A stretch of 55,999 bases of DNA, from contig JAFEGL010000039.1 of the NCBI GenBank assembly GCA_018239895.1, positions 1 to 55,999 of the forward strand, given 5' to 3'. This DNA is from Verrucomicrobiota bacterium. Lineage in GTDB: Bacteria; Chlamydiota; Chlamydiia; Chlamydiales; SM23-39. Both the position numbers and the translations under genes were made by a program. The notes under the pieces were generated by a model that made no database searches, was not told the DNA's origin, and saw only the letters and a program-made list of their open reading frames with translations. Positions 42,646 to 51,585 of the stretch are shown here, in pieces. The stretch's first letter is position 1. Every line of letters starts with the position of its first letter.

Positions 42646-44943
42646 TTGAATGAAGGAGACGAGCAGTTCTTTTGGCGCTATCGGGGGCTTTGAGCTCAAA
42701 GCTTGGTGGTAGAGGACTGTCGATGGGGTGAGTGCGGGAAGCGTGTTGGCCTCGATCACCCGGATTCGCCCTGTTTTGCACTCGACAAAGAGGTCGAGGC
42801 GGGCGTACCCTCGGATGCCGAGCGCAGCCGCTGCGCGGCGAGCGCCCTTCTGTACCTGCTCGCGGGCTTTTGCCGAGAGGATGAACGGCGGCGGCGGGGT
42901 GAGGTTGATCCCAGTGCCCCCTTGGAACTTCTCCTCGACTGAGAGGACGTGGTTCTCTGCGACCGTGACGCTCGGATTTAAGGCTTTGTAGCGATTTTTC
43001 TTCTCGAGGATTCCGATTGTCATTTCGCACCAGCCAGAAGAAGGATTGTATTGGAGCTGGGTCCCTTCGATAGTGACTTTGTCGGTGTGGATGAACGGTT
43101 CTAGAATAAACGGCTGCGACGCGGCGGGCATTTCGATCGCGTTTGCCTGGTCTCGGAAAGTGCCCGGAAGCGCCTGCTTGGCTTTTCGGTGGAGAAGGTC
43201 GAGGTATTTGTGCAGTTCGGCTTTGGAGCGGATCCGAACGACGCCGGTTGAACAGCCGTCTTGCTGCGGCTTGACGATCAGATCTTCCGTTTTGAATCGG
43301 GCCGTCGCTCTCTCCCACAAGAAATCGGTCTCGGTGGCCCGGAAGGAGATTTGGAGCATCGGGAGGACCCACGGATCTTTGAGAGCCGCAATCCGGAGAG
43401 CTGTTTTTCGCTTATCCATGCAAAGTTTTGAGGCGGAGGCGTCCGACCCATTGAATGGGATATTCAGCTTTTCGAGTTTCTTTTGTAGAGTTCCATCTTC
43501 TCCGATCCCACCATGGAGCGCCACGAAGACAAAGGCTTTCGATTGCTCGGCCATTTTTAAGAATGCGTCGAGGCTCATCGGTCTCGGCGTCTCGATAGAA
43601 GTTAAAGGGGGAAGAGAGAGGCGTTGCCTGATTTTTTCAACAAACGGTTTCGAGGCGTCAGCTGTCGCTTCGGCTCTCTGGCAGTGTTCGACCATCTCTT
43701 CGACCGAATGGTGCAGAGTAAATCCGTAGGGGAGCTCCCAGACGGTCTCCTCTGGATCGAGGAGGAACGGAACCGGTTTGTATTGCTCTGTCAGCCTCAG
43801 CTTCAGCCAGACGTTCGTGCCGCTGAGGAGAGAGACTTGCCGCTCTGACGACTTGCCTCCCATGAGGACAAAGACAGGCCGTTCGGTCTTGGATTTTTGG
43901 GAAGCCTTCTCGGGCAGCTCCTTTCCATACCGGAAGAGGGCTTGGCGCAAAATGTACTCGATCAGATCGGCATGGGACATCCCGATCCTAGAGGCCTGCT
44001 GGAAGATGAAGCTGTTTTGCTCCATCCCGCTGATCGGATTGAGATCGGAAAAGGTGATTTTTCCCTCTTTCGAAACCCACCCGTCGATCCGGGCAAAGTC
44101 GCGGAGCCCCAGAGCTTTGAAGAGCCGCTCCGCTTCGCCCTGAATTTTCTCGATGATCTTTTGATCGAACCTGGGGGGACAGTAGTAGCGGGTCTCGTCG
44201 GAGGGGAGATATTTTTTCCGGTAGTCGAAGATCTCGCCCGAACCAAAGTCGATCTCGAGAGGAATGAGGGAGATGGGCGCCCCTCGATTTTCCAAGACGC
44301 AGACGGTGAATTCTATCTCTCGGATGTAGGGCTGAACCAAAATTTCTCGAAAGCCTTGGTCCCAGAGCTGAGAGGCGGCTTTTTTTGCGATCTCGGGAGT
44401 TGTCGCAGTGAGGACGCCGATGCTTGAGCCCGATTCGGCCGGCTTCACGACCGCTTTGGTGAGTCTCTCTTTTTGCCAAAAGCTCTCGATCTGAATTTCT
44501 TGGGTTTGAAAGCTCATCGTGGGTAGGACAGAGAACCCATGTTGGGCTAAAAGCTCTCTCGCCCTTCGTTTATGGAAGATATCTCGGCAGACATTACTTG
44601 GACTTCCGACGTAGGGGATCGAGTGCTTTTCCAAAAACTGCTGCAGCTGCCCATCTTCACCAAAGGTTCCATGAATAAGTGGAAAGAGGAGATCCATTTT
44701 TTTGAGGCGGCCGATCAGTTCCTTTTCTGGAAGCGGGCCAGCCAACTTGAAATCGAAGTCGGACGGGGTATTCGAATAGAGCTCAGACGGTTGAAGCTGA
44801 AAATAGGCTCCCTTTGGATTGAGGTAAAAAATGTGGAGCCTTAAAGGCAAAGAACTTGTGTGGTCGAGGAAGGAGCGGGCTGAGTTGAGGGAGATCCCCC
44901 GTTCTTTCGAAGGGCCTCCGCAGAGGATGGCAATGTGGAGCAT
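42622..44943 (-). CDS. Tandem D-alanine-D-alanine ligase-like protein (two ATP-grasp domains)
   Basis: A 773-residue protein made of two ligase units. Unit 1 (about 1-340): [44 protein letters not shown] and [14 protein letters not shown]. Unit 2 (about 355-773): [48 protein letters not shown] and [14 protein letters not shown]. Each has the Ddl N-lobe, ATP-grasp lysine loop and C-terminal metal/substrate loop; unit 2 has an insertion of ~60 residues and unit 1 a less canonical C-terminal loop. Normal Ddl is ~300-370 residues, and in chlamydiae it is usually fused to MurC. This could be a heterodimer-like ligase for D-Ala-D-Ala or another dipeptide. Confidence 0.85.
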   Translation of the reverse strand: MLHIAILCGGPSKERGISLNSARSFLDHTSSLPLRLHIFYLNPKGAYFQLQPSELYSNTPSDFDFKLAGPLPEKELIGRLKKMDLLFPLIHGTFGEDGQLQQFLEKHSIPYVGSPSNVCRDIFHKRRARELLAQHGFSVLPTMSFQTQEIQIESFWQKERLTKAVVKPAESGSSIGVLTATTPEIAKKAASQLWDQGFREILVQPYIREIEFTVCVLENRGAPISLIPLEIDFGSGEIFDYRKKYLPSDETRYYCPPRFDQKIIEKIQGEAERLFKALGLRDFARIDGWVSKEGKITFSDLNPISGMEQNSFIFQQASRIGMSHADLIEYILRQALFRYGKELPEKASQKSKTERPVFVLMGGKSSERQVSLLSGTNVWLKLRLTEQYKPVPFLLDPEETVWELPYGFTLHHSVEEMVEHCQRAEATADASKPFVEKIRQRLSLPPLTSIETPRPMSLDAFLKMAEQSKAFVFVALHGGIGEDGTLQKKLEKLNIPFNGSDASASKLCMDKRKTALRIAALKDPWVLPMLQISFRATETDFLWERATARFKTEDLIVKPQQDGCSTGVVRIRSKAELHKYLDLLHRKAKQALPGTFRDQANAIEMPAASQPFILEPFIHTDKVTIEGTQLQYNPSSGWCEMTIGILEKKNRYKALNPSVTVAENHVLSVEEKFQGGTGINLTPPPPFILSAKAREQVQKGARRAAAALGIRGYARLDLFVECKTGRIRVIEANTLPALTPSTVLYHQALSSKPPIAPKELLVSFIQSSRANQA

Positions 44944-45095
44944 GAAAAGTATCGTAAAACTTTAAGAATTTCCTGTCCACATTGTTGAATAACATCTCTT
45001 TTATATTCAGTTTGTTTTGAATTAATTATAAAACATTGTTTGTAATTATTGTTAAAATAAGTTAATAATTAAATTAGATCCAGGGAGGATATGTC

Positions 45096-45491
45096 ATGAG
45101 CACTTTAGAGAACTTACTTATGCTGCTGGGAAGGCTTGCAGTCTGCTCGTTCTTCCTTTGGACAGCTCTAGAAAAGATCAAAAATTGGCACAGAGCCGGC
45201 GATTTCTTGAAACACAAGCACGTCCCTTATGCCAACTACGTTTTGCCTGTATGCGTTGCACTGCAAGTTGTGGGCGGCTTGTCGCTTTTACTCGGGTTTT
45301 ACACTCGGTTGGGCGCGATTTTCCTCCTCATCTACATGGTAGCCCACGCTTACAAGATCCACGATTTTTGGAATTCGCAAGGTGAAGAGAAAACAACGCA
45401 GCTTCAGTTTTTCCTCAAAGACTTGGCTGTGATCGGCGGACTTCTCTTTATTCTCGCAATGGGCGGCGGCCACATCGCGGTCCACGCTTAA
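45096..45491 (+). CDS. DoxX family membrane protein
   Basis: A 131-residue protein with four hydrophobic helices: LLGRLAVCSFFLWTALEKIKNW, VLPVCVALQVVGGLSLLLGFYTRLGAIFLLIYM and a final LAVIGGLLFILAMGGG. The sequence pattern is typical of DoxX/SURF4-like proteins of redox-active membranes. AGGGAGGATATGTC precedes the ATG. It sits alone after an AT-rich 152-nt gap in which I see no clear promoter pair and ends in a perfect palindromic terminator. Confidence 0.87.
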   Translation: MSTLENLLMLLGRLAVCSFFLWTALEKIKNWHRAGDFLKHKHVPYANYVLPVCVALQVVGGLSLLLGFYTRLGAIFLLIYMVAHAYKIHDFWNSQGEEKTTQLQFFLKDLAVIGGLLFILAMGGGHIAVHA

Positions 45492-45500
45492 TCCAACTTA

Positions 45501-45537
45501 TAAAGACAGTCTCCTAGGAGACTGTCTTTATTTTTTT
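45501..45537 (+). terminator. Terminator of the DoxX gene
   Basis: A perfect 30-nt palindrome (TAAAGACAGTCTCC and complement) is followed by seven Ts, 10 nt after the stop codon. Confidence 0.9.
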
Positions 45538-45558
45538 GCTTTTCAATCTGTGTCTATT

Positions 45559-45611
45559 TATCTCTGCGCTGATAAAATTCAGAAGAGCTCAAAGAAGAAG
45601 CTTCAGGGATT
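45559..45611 (-). repeat. 3'-end repeat, copy 1 (contains the stop of the DUF6065-like gene)
   Basis: These 53 nt match 55068-55120 at 46 positions (TATCTCTGCGCT, then ATAAA, TTCAGA, GAGCTCA, AGAAGCTTCAGGGATT). On the minus strand each copy supplies the last AAT CCC codons and TGA stop of an otherwise unrelated gene. The outer part also matches the arms of the inverted-repeat element at 54866-55094. Confidence 0.8.
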
Positions 45612-46331
45612 TTGAAATTCGGCGAGTTTTCTAGACATCTGATGGTCAGGGAACTGTTCCCCATCGGGAGTGAAACCCCTCCAATAAATCTTCTGGTGCC
45701 TCTGTTTAAGCGCTTCAGGGTCGCCTCTCTGCTGCCTTTCGATGAACTCGGTCCGATTTTTCATGAACTTTGTGTAGCCATCGAAAAGCTCTGGATTGGA
45801 TGACAGTTCGGCAAACCTTCCTGAAAAATGCTCTAGATCTTTCCTCATATGGGGGACGAGCATCGCGTAGGGCTCATCTTTCTTGAACTCGATTTTGCCG
45901 GGGCGGGTGAATTTCCAGTTCATCGAAAAGCTCGCCATCGACCAGTCGGTCTCGATGAGTCCTTCGAGGGGCCAGACCCCATCTTTCGGCATGTTTGCAG
46001 GGCCGCGGCAAAGCAAATTCCAGCCGGGAGGCGTCCTGAAGACGTAGGGGATTGTCCAAGAGAGAATTCCTGTGTGGGGATAAGCGAGAGCGAGTGGATT
46101 TTTAGCCTCTGTCTCCACTTTAACGCAATCTTCTCTGTCAGTCCCATCCCACACGGCGGTCACGTCGTAGGGAGCCAGGATGAACCATCCCGATTGGTTG
46201 GCCATGGCCATCGGCAAGCAGTGGTAGGCATGACCCTGCTCCTTCTCCATCCACTCCCGTTTCCGAAAAGCGGGAACGATCTTTACATCGAAACCCCAAG
46301 CTCCGTAGGCAACAATTTCAAGCTTTTCCAT
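45603..46331 (-). CDS. DUF6065-like protein of unknown function
   Basis: A 242-residue soluble protein. YHCLPMAMANQSGWFILAPYDVTAVWDG and VFRTPPGWNLLCRGPANMPKDG resemble the DUF6065 family of conserved, uncharacterised proteins. No signal peptide. It begins 1 nt after the ferredoxin stop, so the two are translationally coupled; a redox partnership is possible. Its final residues EFQNP end inside a dispersed repeat, which may have replaced the original 3' end. Confidence 0.7.
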   Translation of the reverse strand: MEKLEIVAYGAWGFDVKIVPAFRKREWMEKEQGHAYHCLPMAMANQSGWFILAPYDVTAVWDGTDREDCVKVETEAKNPLALAYPHTGILSWTIPYVFRTPPGWNLLCRGPANMPKDGVWPLEGLIETDWSMASFSMNWKFTRPGKIEFKKDEPYAMLVPHMRKDLEHFSGRFAELSSNPELFDGYTKFMKNRTEFIERQQRGDPEALKQRHQKIYWRGFTPDGEQFPDHQMSRKLAEFQNP

Positions 46332-46332
46332 A

Positions 46333-46596
46333 TCAATACTTGATTTTTACAATGCCGTGTTTGATCTTACATTGGCAGGCGAGCCGCTCTTTCCCCTCGT
46401 CTCCGAAAAAATCGATCTCTCGTTGATTGAAAGAACTTAAGTTTTCCTTCCCTTCCTTCACCTCGACGATGCAAGTGCCGCAGATCCCTTCCGTGCAGGC
46501 GAAGGGGACCCCCTCTTTTTGGCAAACATGCATGATCTCCGACCCATCGGGGAGTTCATATTCGTCGCCTGTGTTCTCAAAAATGATCCGCGCCAT
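46333..46596 (-). CDS. 2Fe-2S ferredoxin
   Basis: An 87-residue ferredoxin. CTEGICGTCIVEV with a later LACQCKI gives the plant-type [2Fe-2S] ligand spacing CxxxxCxxC...C. It is short and acidic, and lacks a reductase domain, so it is a free electron carrier. The gene reads directly into the DUF6065-like gene, its possible partner. Adrenodoxin-type ferredoxins are the nearest analogy. Confidence 0.9.
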   Translation of the reverse strand: MARIIFENTGDEYELPDGSEIMHVCQKEGVPFACTEGICGTCIVEVKEGKENLSSFNQREIDFFGDEGKERLACQCKIKHGIVKIKY

Positions 46597-46652
46597 ATAG
46601 CCACCTCAAAATCGTTTATATACAAAGAAAGACGGTATCCGTCAAAGGCTGT

Positions 46653-46681
46653 TTGCTACTTATTTGCCACCTTTTTATAAT
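46653..46681 (+). promoter_or_regulatory. Near-consensus promoter of the F-box/LRR gene
   Basis: TTGCTA and a perfect TATAAT are separated by 17 nt. The ATG at 46703 follows 21 nt after the -10, with GGAGG as ribosome binding site. This excludes the in-frame start at 46664. Confidence 0.7.
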
Positions 46682-46702
46682 CTTAATAAAAATGGAGGTT
46701 CT

Positions 46703-47908
46703 ATGAATCAGACGTCGCCTTGGGACAGAATGCCCCTTGAACTGGTCCAACAAGTAGCCCACAACTTGGGCGATAGAAGCTCAATGAGCCGAGTCAATCA
46801 CGATTCGAAGCGGGCCGTAAATGCAAGCCGGGTAGATGATCTTCGGCGGCAAATCAGCATCACTGCTGCATACAACTCCCAATCTCCTAGCAATCCACAA
46901 TGCGATCAATATTTTTTAGAGAGAGCCCAATCGTTGGCCAGAAAAACGCAAGGGTTATTTGGGGGAAGGGCAGTCATCCGCCGTTCCCTTGAAGACGACC
47001 AAAGTCTTTTGGATCCCGATGTTCAACTCAGACTGGCCAGAGCCGGGTGGGGAAGCAAGGCCGAAAGCTTGATCGCTCTCGTCAAACAGGCCGAAGGGGG
47101 CGAAGAATTCCTCCAGGATCAAGTTTATCCTCTGAATTCCGATCGGGAAAGGGTTCTCGCCATGGCTAAGCAGATCCCCTTTCTCCAATTCCCCGATCAA
47201 CTGTCGATCATCCGCCTCGTCCATTCACAAGCCAACCAACCATGGAATCATCTGAATGGGGCCAAACAGCTCACCTACTTCCCTGCAGCGATCTCGCTCA
47301 TCCAATCGAGAGAATTCATCCTGACGAACAACAGCCTCAATCAAAATTCTTTCCATCCCAACGCCGTCCCTCCGCAGATTCGGAAGTTAGAGCTTTCCTT
47401 CAATACTTTGGAAGCTGTTCCTCAGGCTGTCGGCAAGATGAGAACCTTGACCTCTCTCGGAATGGCCTCGCAAAGATCCCCCCTCGCTCTTCCTGAAAAC
47501 TCTCCCCTCTGGGATCTCGATCGTCTAGAAGAATTGGATTTATCGTCCAATAACTTGGAATCTCTCCCTCCACAATTAGCCCGCCTCGAGCGATTGATTA
47601 AGTTGGATCTTCCCTACAATGGATTGACCGATGTGCCGAATGCAATATTGGATCTTCCCAATTTGAGCGTACTTCGCCTCGATCATAACCCAATCCCCTT
47701 CGACAAAATAAAATTATTCATCCAGCAAAAAATTGAACGTGGACTTCAAGTTCCCCTCACCATCCAAATCAATCCAGATGTGGATGCGGCAGTAGCTTTG
47801 AGCAACGAGATTCACGACCAGGGGGAATATACCTTGACCTACTCGAACTACCCTCCCACGCTTGTGTTGGAAAAGAGAGACATTGAGATGACTCAGCCGC
47901 TCGATTGA
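46703..47908 (+). CDS. F-box-like and leucine-rich-repeat protein, probable effector
   Basis: A 401-residue protein from the ATG at 46703. Residues ~5-40 (SPWDRMPLELVQQVAHNLGDRSSM...RVNHDSKRAV) follow the F-box pattern LPxEL...I...L....L..V.......W/R. The region ~225-335 holds at least four leucine-rich repeats of the plant/bacterial-effector type (RKLELSFNTLEAVPQAVGKM, EELDLSSNNLESLPPQLARL, IKLDLPYNGLTDVPNAI, SVLRLDHNPI). F-box proteins recruit substrates to host SCF ubiquitin ligases; bacterial examples occur in Legionella and chlamydial relatives. Monocistronic under a strong promoter. Confidence 0.75.
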   Translation: MNQTSPWDRMPLELVQQVAHNLGDRSSMSRVNHDSKRAVNASRVDDLRRQISITAAYNSQSPSNPQCDQYFLERAQSLARKTQGLFGGRAVIRRSLEDDQSLLDPDVQLRLARAGWGSKAESLIALVKQAEGGEEFLQDQVYPLNSDRERVLAMAKQIPFLQFPDQLSIIRLVHSQANQPWNHLNGAKQLTYFPAAISLIQSREFILTNNSLNQNSFHPNAVPPQIRKLELSFNTLEAVPQAVGKMRTLTSLGMASQRSPLALPENSPLWDLDRLEELDLSSNNLESLPPQLARLERLIKLDLPYNGLTDVPNAILDLPNLSVLRLDHNPIPFDKIKLFIQQKIERGLQVPLTIQINPDVDAAVALSNEIHDQGEYTLTYSNYPPTLVLEKRDIEMTQPLD

Positions 47909-47917
47909 TTTTTTTTC

Positions 47918-48109
47918 TTATTTCTTTTTGATGGGGCAGGAGTTCTTGCCAATTAGCTGGTAGAAGATGCACCAGCTCGCGGCAGCTTCAAAGAAGACAA
48001 AGGCGGAAGCAGCTAGCGCCAGCCAGCTGCCTCTCCAATAAGCGTAGGCAAGAAGGGCGACGGCGATGCCGAGGCGGATCAGCCGGTCCCTTTTCCCGAT
48101 GTTTTTCAA
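47918..48109 (-). CDS. DUF2892 (YgaP-like) small membrane protein
   Basis: 63 residues with two membrane helices. It opens with KNIGKRDRLIRLGIAVALLA and ends in a Cys-containing segment (FYQLIGKNSCP), the DUF2892 pattern. It uses a TTG start overlapping the helicase stop by 4 nt. Function unknown; the family is found alone or fused to rhodanese. Confidence 0.82.
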   Translation of the reverse strand: MKNIGKRDRLIRLGIAVALLAYAYWRGSWLALAASAFVFFEAAASWCIFYQLIGKNSCPIKKK

Positions 48110-49320
48110 GGTCTTCGCTTCTGTTTAAAGTGCGATTTGTATTTTGGCCGAAAGGGCTTTCTCTTCTCAGGAGCTTTTTTGACCTGAGGCTCCATGCCTG
48201 GAATGACATGGAAATCGATCTTTTGCCCTGTGAACTGCTCGATCCTTTTGACGAGATGTCTATCCCGCGGCGCGGCAAATGAGAGGGCGACGCCTGAGGC
48301 GCCAGCTCTTCCCGTCCGGCCAATCCGGTGGACGTAATCTTCGGGACTCATTGGAAGATCGAAGTTGATGACGTGGGTGATCGTCTGGACGTCGATTCCG
48401 CGCGCGGCGACATCTGTCGCGACGAGAATTCGGATTCTCGATTTGCGCAGAGCGTCGATCGTTTTTGTCCTTTGACGCTGGTTCATATCGCCATGGAGAG
48501 CCGCGGCGTTATGGCCCTGATCTTGCAGTTTGTCAGCCAATTCGTCGGCTTGATGCTTGGTGGCGGTGAAGATGATCGTCTGGGAAACAGAAGCATCGGC
48601 CAGGAAATGGTCGAGAAGCTTGTATTTGTGGGCGATATTATCGACGTTGTGGATCCTCTGGTCGATATTCTCGTGTTTATCATGTTCGTGGGCGACGCTG
48701 ATCTCGATCGGATCTTTGAGAAGGTTTTGGGAGAGCTTCATGACGCTCCCTTTGAGGGTCGCGGAGAACATCAGAGTCTGTCTTTCGACAGGCATCGCTG
48801 CGGCGATCTGCTCTACAGGCTCGATGAAGCCCATATCGAGCATCCGATCTGCCTCGTCGAGGATCAAAAGTTCGACGCGAGAAAAGTCGATCCGGCCTCT
48901 CTCCATCTGGTCGATCAGTCGGCCTGGAGTCGCAACGAGGATCTCGTAGGGACGGGACAATTCGCGGTTTTGAACTGGATAGGGGATTCCGCCATAAATA
49001 CAGACGGTCTTTACGCGGGTCAGGTTTTTGCTGTATTTGGCCGACTCGGCAGCTACCTGCATGGCGAGCTCGCGAGTGGGGACCAAAATAACCACGCGGG
49101 GACCTTTCGCTTTAATTGCTGAAGGTGCCGTCATTTTATGGAGAGCTGGCAGCATGAATGCGGCCGTTTTTCCCGTGCCTGTTTGGGCCGAGGCGCGGAG
49201 ATCGCACCCTTCGAGAATTTTGGGGATCGCCTGTTCCTGAATTGGAGTTGGCGTCGTATGTCCCAATTCTTCAATGGCTTTCAAGATTTGGGGGTGCAAA
49301 GGCATTTGTTGAAACGTCAT
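48106..49320 (-). CDS. DEAD-box RNA helicase, RhlE/CsdA-like (second copy in window)
   Basis: 404 residues from the ATG at 49320 (TFQQMPLHPQILKAIEELG, the usual family start); an in-frame ATG at 49353 with AGAGG 9 nt upstream would add 11 residues. Motifs: TPIQEQAIP, SAQTGTGKT, PTRELAMQ, DEAD, FSATL, VATDVAARGIDVQTITHVINFDLP and [11 protein letters not shown] short basic tail (KRKPFRPKYKSHFKQKRRP) probably binds RNA. It differs clearly from the helicase at 30838, so they are not recent duplicates. Confidence 0.92.
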   Translation of the reverse strand: MTFQQMPLHPQILKAIEELGHTTPTPIQEQAIPKILEGCDLRASAQTGTGKTAAFMLPALHKMTAPSAIKAKGPRVVILVPTRELAMQVAAESAKYSKNLTRVKTVCIYGGIPYPVQNRELSRPYEILVATPGRLIDQMERGRIDFSRVELLILDEADRMLDMGFIEPVEQIAAAMPVERQTLMFSATLKGSVMKLSQNLLKDPIEISVAHEHDKHENIDQRIHNVDNIAHKYKLLDHFLADASVSQTIIFTATKHQADELADKLQDQGHNAAALHGDMNQRQRTKTIDALRKSRIRILVATDVAARGIDVQTITHVINFDLPMSPEDYVHRIGRTGRAGASGVALSFAAPRDRHLVKRIEQFTGQKIDFHVIPGMEPQVKKAPEKRKPFRPKYKSHFKQKRRP

Positions 49321-49427
49321 AAAAAATTTAATTCCAAATGTAAAGAGACCCATTCTATCAGACCTCTGTTAAAAAAGACACTTAGAATAAATTGGGGGAG
49401 TAAAAATTTTTTTATTTGCACGAGAAG

Positions 49428-49456
49428 TTGAACAAATCGATAATAAATGTTAAGAT
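49428..49456 (+). promoter_or_regulatory. Promoter of KENNL paralogue B
   Basis: TTGAAC and TAAGAT are separated by exactly 17 nt in an AT-rich gap, 25 nt before the GTG start at 49482, which has AGAGG 5 nt upstream. Confidence 0.6.
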
Positions 49457-49481
49457 TGTGTAAATTTAATAAGAGGTTAAT

Positions 49482-50276
49482 GTGTCGTCTTGTATTAAAG
49501 AAAATAATTTAATTAGAAATGTCAACTTTTGGGCGAACAAATTTGATACAGCTCCAGTCGATGAACTCGAAAAAAAGGTTTTCGAAGCGGTCGCAAGGTT
49601 TGTGAACAAAGGTTTTACGGCAAACAACTCGAAAGAGAGAATTCGGGCGCTCAGCGAAATGAAAAGGAGGCTAGCTCCTTGCCAAGGCCGCCTCCATTCA
49701 GCGATCACAAATTTTTTGGTGGCAAGAACACGCGCGCTCTATCCCAATCAAATCAAGACGCCCGCGCCGGCTCCCGTCGCCAGATCCTTGAACAGGAAAA
49801 ATATTGCCTCTACTCTCAGGAAGATCTCCTCTGTGGGAGTTTTCGCTCTGGCCTTCATTGCAGCTCCTACCCTTTTCTCAAGATCCAGAGCGGAAGAAGG
49901 AAATACGGGGGTATTTACGTACCCGCAAGATCGAGAATCTGTGAACACACTGGTGGAATATTATAAGGAGCTTGCAACCAATCTACAGTGTGTCCAGAAA
50001 GAGAGGGACGCGCGAGCGAACCTATCTCCTGAGTACATAGAAGCTAAGCGGGAAGAACTCTGGGAAAGGTCCCATGAATTGGAACTGACGCTTCGCAGAG
50101 GAGACCCTGAGTTAAATCGGGAAGAAAAAGAGATTGCGAAGATGCCAAATTCTCCCGAAAAGGATCTAAAAATGACAACGCACAAAGTGAAAGTCGATCT
50201 TTGGAAAGAGCCCATGGAAAAAGAGCTCAGATCGATTTTAAACGATCCGATTCCCCTCCCTAACAGGATTTGCTAA
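49482..50276 (+). CDS. 'KENNL' paralogue B: unknown protein with a central membrane segment
   Basis: A 264-residue protein starting with GTG. Its N-terminus SSCIKENNLIRNVNFW and the motifs KKVFEAVARFVNKG and RLAPCQGRLHSAITNFL match, in order and spacing, the product at 15461-16261, so both belong to one uncharacterised family. After a proline-rich linker comes a hydrophobic segment (ISSVGVFALAFIAAPTLF, about 115-135), then a charged helical C-terminal half (VQKERDARANLSPEYIEAKREELWERS). The C-termini of the two paralogues do not resemble each other. Monocistronic; the 3' end overlaps the convergent esterase-family gene by 4 nt. Confidence 0.75.
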   Translation: MSSCIKENNLIRNVNFWANKFDTAPVDELEKKVFEAVARFVNKGFTANNSKERIRALSEMKRRLAPCQGRLHSAITNFLVARTRALYPNQIKTPAPAPVARSLNRKNIASTLRKISSVGVFALAFIAAPTLFSRSRAEEGNTGVFTYPQDRESVNTLVEYYKELATNLQCVQKERDARANLSPEYIEAKREELWERSHELELTLRRGDPELNREEKEIAKMPNSPEKDLKMTTHKVKVDLWKEPMEKELRSILNDPIPLPNRIC

Positions 50277-51544
50277 AGTCCTGAGTGGTTTGGGAATTGA
50301 TCTGATTCGGAGAGGGCTGAGGTCCGATCGAACCAGCAATACTCGTCGAACTGCTCCGGTAAAGAAGCGTTGTAGAGGTTGTTTTTCGCCTCCTGAGAGG
50401 GCTCGTAGCTGAGGCCGATGCCCCGTTCAAACCTCCACGGGAGGAGAACTTCCCGAACGGCGTGGAGAGGCCGTTTTCTGAGCGGCAGGAAGAAGCTTGG
50501 CACGCCGCACTCGTGGAAGAGATCTTCGTAGCTCCCTTTCGGAGGCTGGCTCGCCTCGGCGATCCGGAGCGGGGCGCCCCAATGCGGAGCGGCAGCGAGC
50601 GTGCCGCTATGAAATCCAAATCCAATCTTGTAGACCTGGTCGGGAAAGCGCTCACAGCAAAGCTGGCACAAATTGAGATAGCCGCATTTCGAAAGATCGC
50701 TCCCTTTTGGGTGCCCCAGGTGCGAATTGTGGGCCCAAACGACCGCCTTCGTATCGGAGCCTCTGAAAGCGAGAAGCGATTCCAACACTTCGAACATGTA
50801 TTTATCCCGCATGTTCCACCCAGCGACTTCCGACACTTGGATCGTCCGGTAGTATTCTTCCGCCGCCTGGACTAGCCGCATGTTGCGGAGAAAATGGTAA
50901 TTGGGTTCTTCAAGGGCCAGTTTCAAGGCGTTGTAGAGCGGCTCTGCAGCTAAATTGATTCTCCCTTGTTTAGCGAGCGAGCCGTACGAGATCATGTTGT
51001 CCTTCCATGGCAGAATCGCCGCGTAAAGTTCTCGGATCTGGTCCCCATTTTTTACCGGCTTTCTTTGGAGATAATCGAGAACTACGTCGATTGAGACTTC
51101 GATCCCATAGACATCTAGGCCATAAATGGCGACCTTTTTTTGCGCAGGGAGAGATAAGTTGTAAGCTTTGAGCAGATCGATGAACTCAGAAAATTCCCGG
51201 TTCTTCCACATCCAAGATCCAAACCGGTTCAGAACAGTTCGATTCATGGAGCCTTTGGGCCATCCTCGCACTACCTGATCGACCGGTTCGGCTTCGGCCC
51301 AACCTGCCTCGATGGCGACAAAATTGAAGCCCAATTTCCGGATCAGTTCGAGCGTGATGCGGGAACGCATCTGGTAAAATTCAGAAGTGCCGTGGGTCGA
51401 TTCACCAAGCAAAACGATCTTCGATCCAGAAATCCGCTCTAAGAGCGGATCTAAATTTGCCTTCTCGATCGAGGCAAAAGCTTCGGCGTCGCAGACGATC
51501 CGGCGGATCGCGTCGGCTCTGGTGTCAGGCAAGATCTCTTTCAT
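50273..51544 (-). CDS. Erythromycin esterase family protein
   Basis: A 423-residue protein. IVLLGESTHGTSEFYQMRSRITLELI near the N-terminus is the family motif with the catalytic His and metal-type Glu; NFVAIEAGWAEAEPVDQV, IYGLDVYG and VVWAHNSHLGH complete the conserved set. Known members cleave the erythromycin lactone (EreA/B), but many are of unknown function (succinoglycan-biosynthesis-like). No signal peptide. Antibiotic resistance should not be assumed. Confidence 0.86.
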   Translation of the reverse strand: MKEILPDTRADAIRRIVCDAEAFASIEKANLDPLLERISGSKIVLLGESTHGTSEFYQMRSRITLELIRKLGFNFVAIEAGWAEAEPVDQVVRGWPKGSMNRTVLNRFGSWMWKNREFSEFIDLLKAYNLSLPAQKKVAIYGLDVYGIEVSIDVVLDYLQRKPVKNGDQIRELYAAILPWKDNMISYGSLAKQGRINLAAEPLYNALKLALEEPNYHFLRNMRLVQAAEEYYRTIQVSEVAGWNMRDKYMFEVLESLLAFRGSDTKAVVWAHNSHLGHPKGSDLSKCGYLNLCQLCCERFPDQVYKIGFGFHSGTLAAAPHWGAPLRIAEASQPPKGSYEDLFHECGVPSFFLPLRKRPLHAVREVLLPWRFERGIGLSYEPSQEAKNNLYNASLPEQFDEYCWFDRTSALSESDQFPNHSGL

Positions 51545-51585
51545 AAAGATCTAGTTAAATGATCTTTGAAAGAAAATCAAGATTT

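Noticed and set aside
44944..45095. Promoter for DoxX in the AT-rich gap
   Set aside because: Several TTGTTT and TATAAA-like words occur, but none with a 16-18 nt spacer.
50273..51544. Macrolide-resistance gene call for the erythromycin-esterase family protein
   Set aside because: Family membership is clear, but most members do not cleave macrolides; no resistance context nearby.
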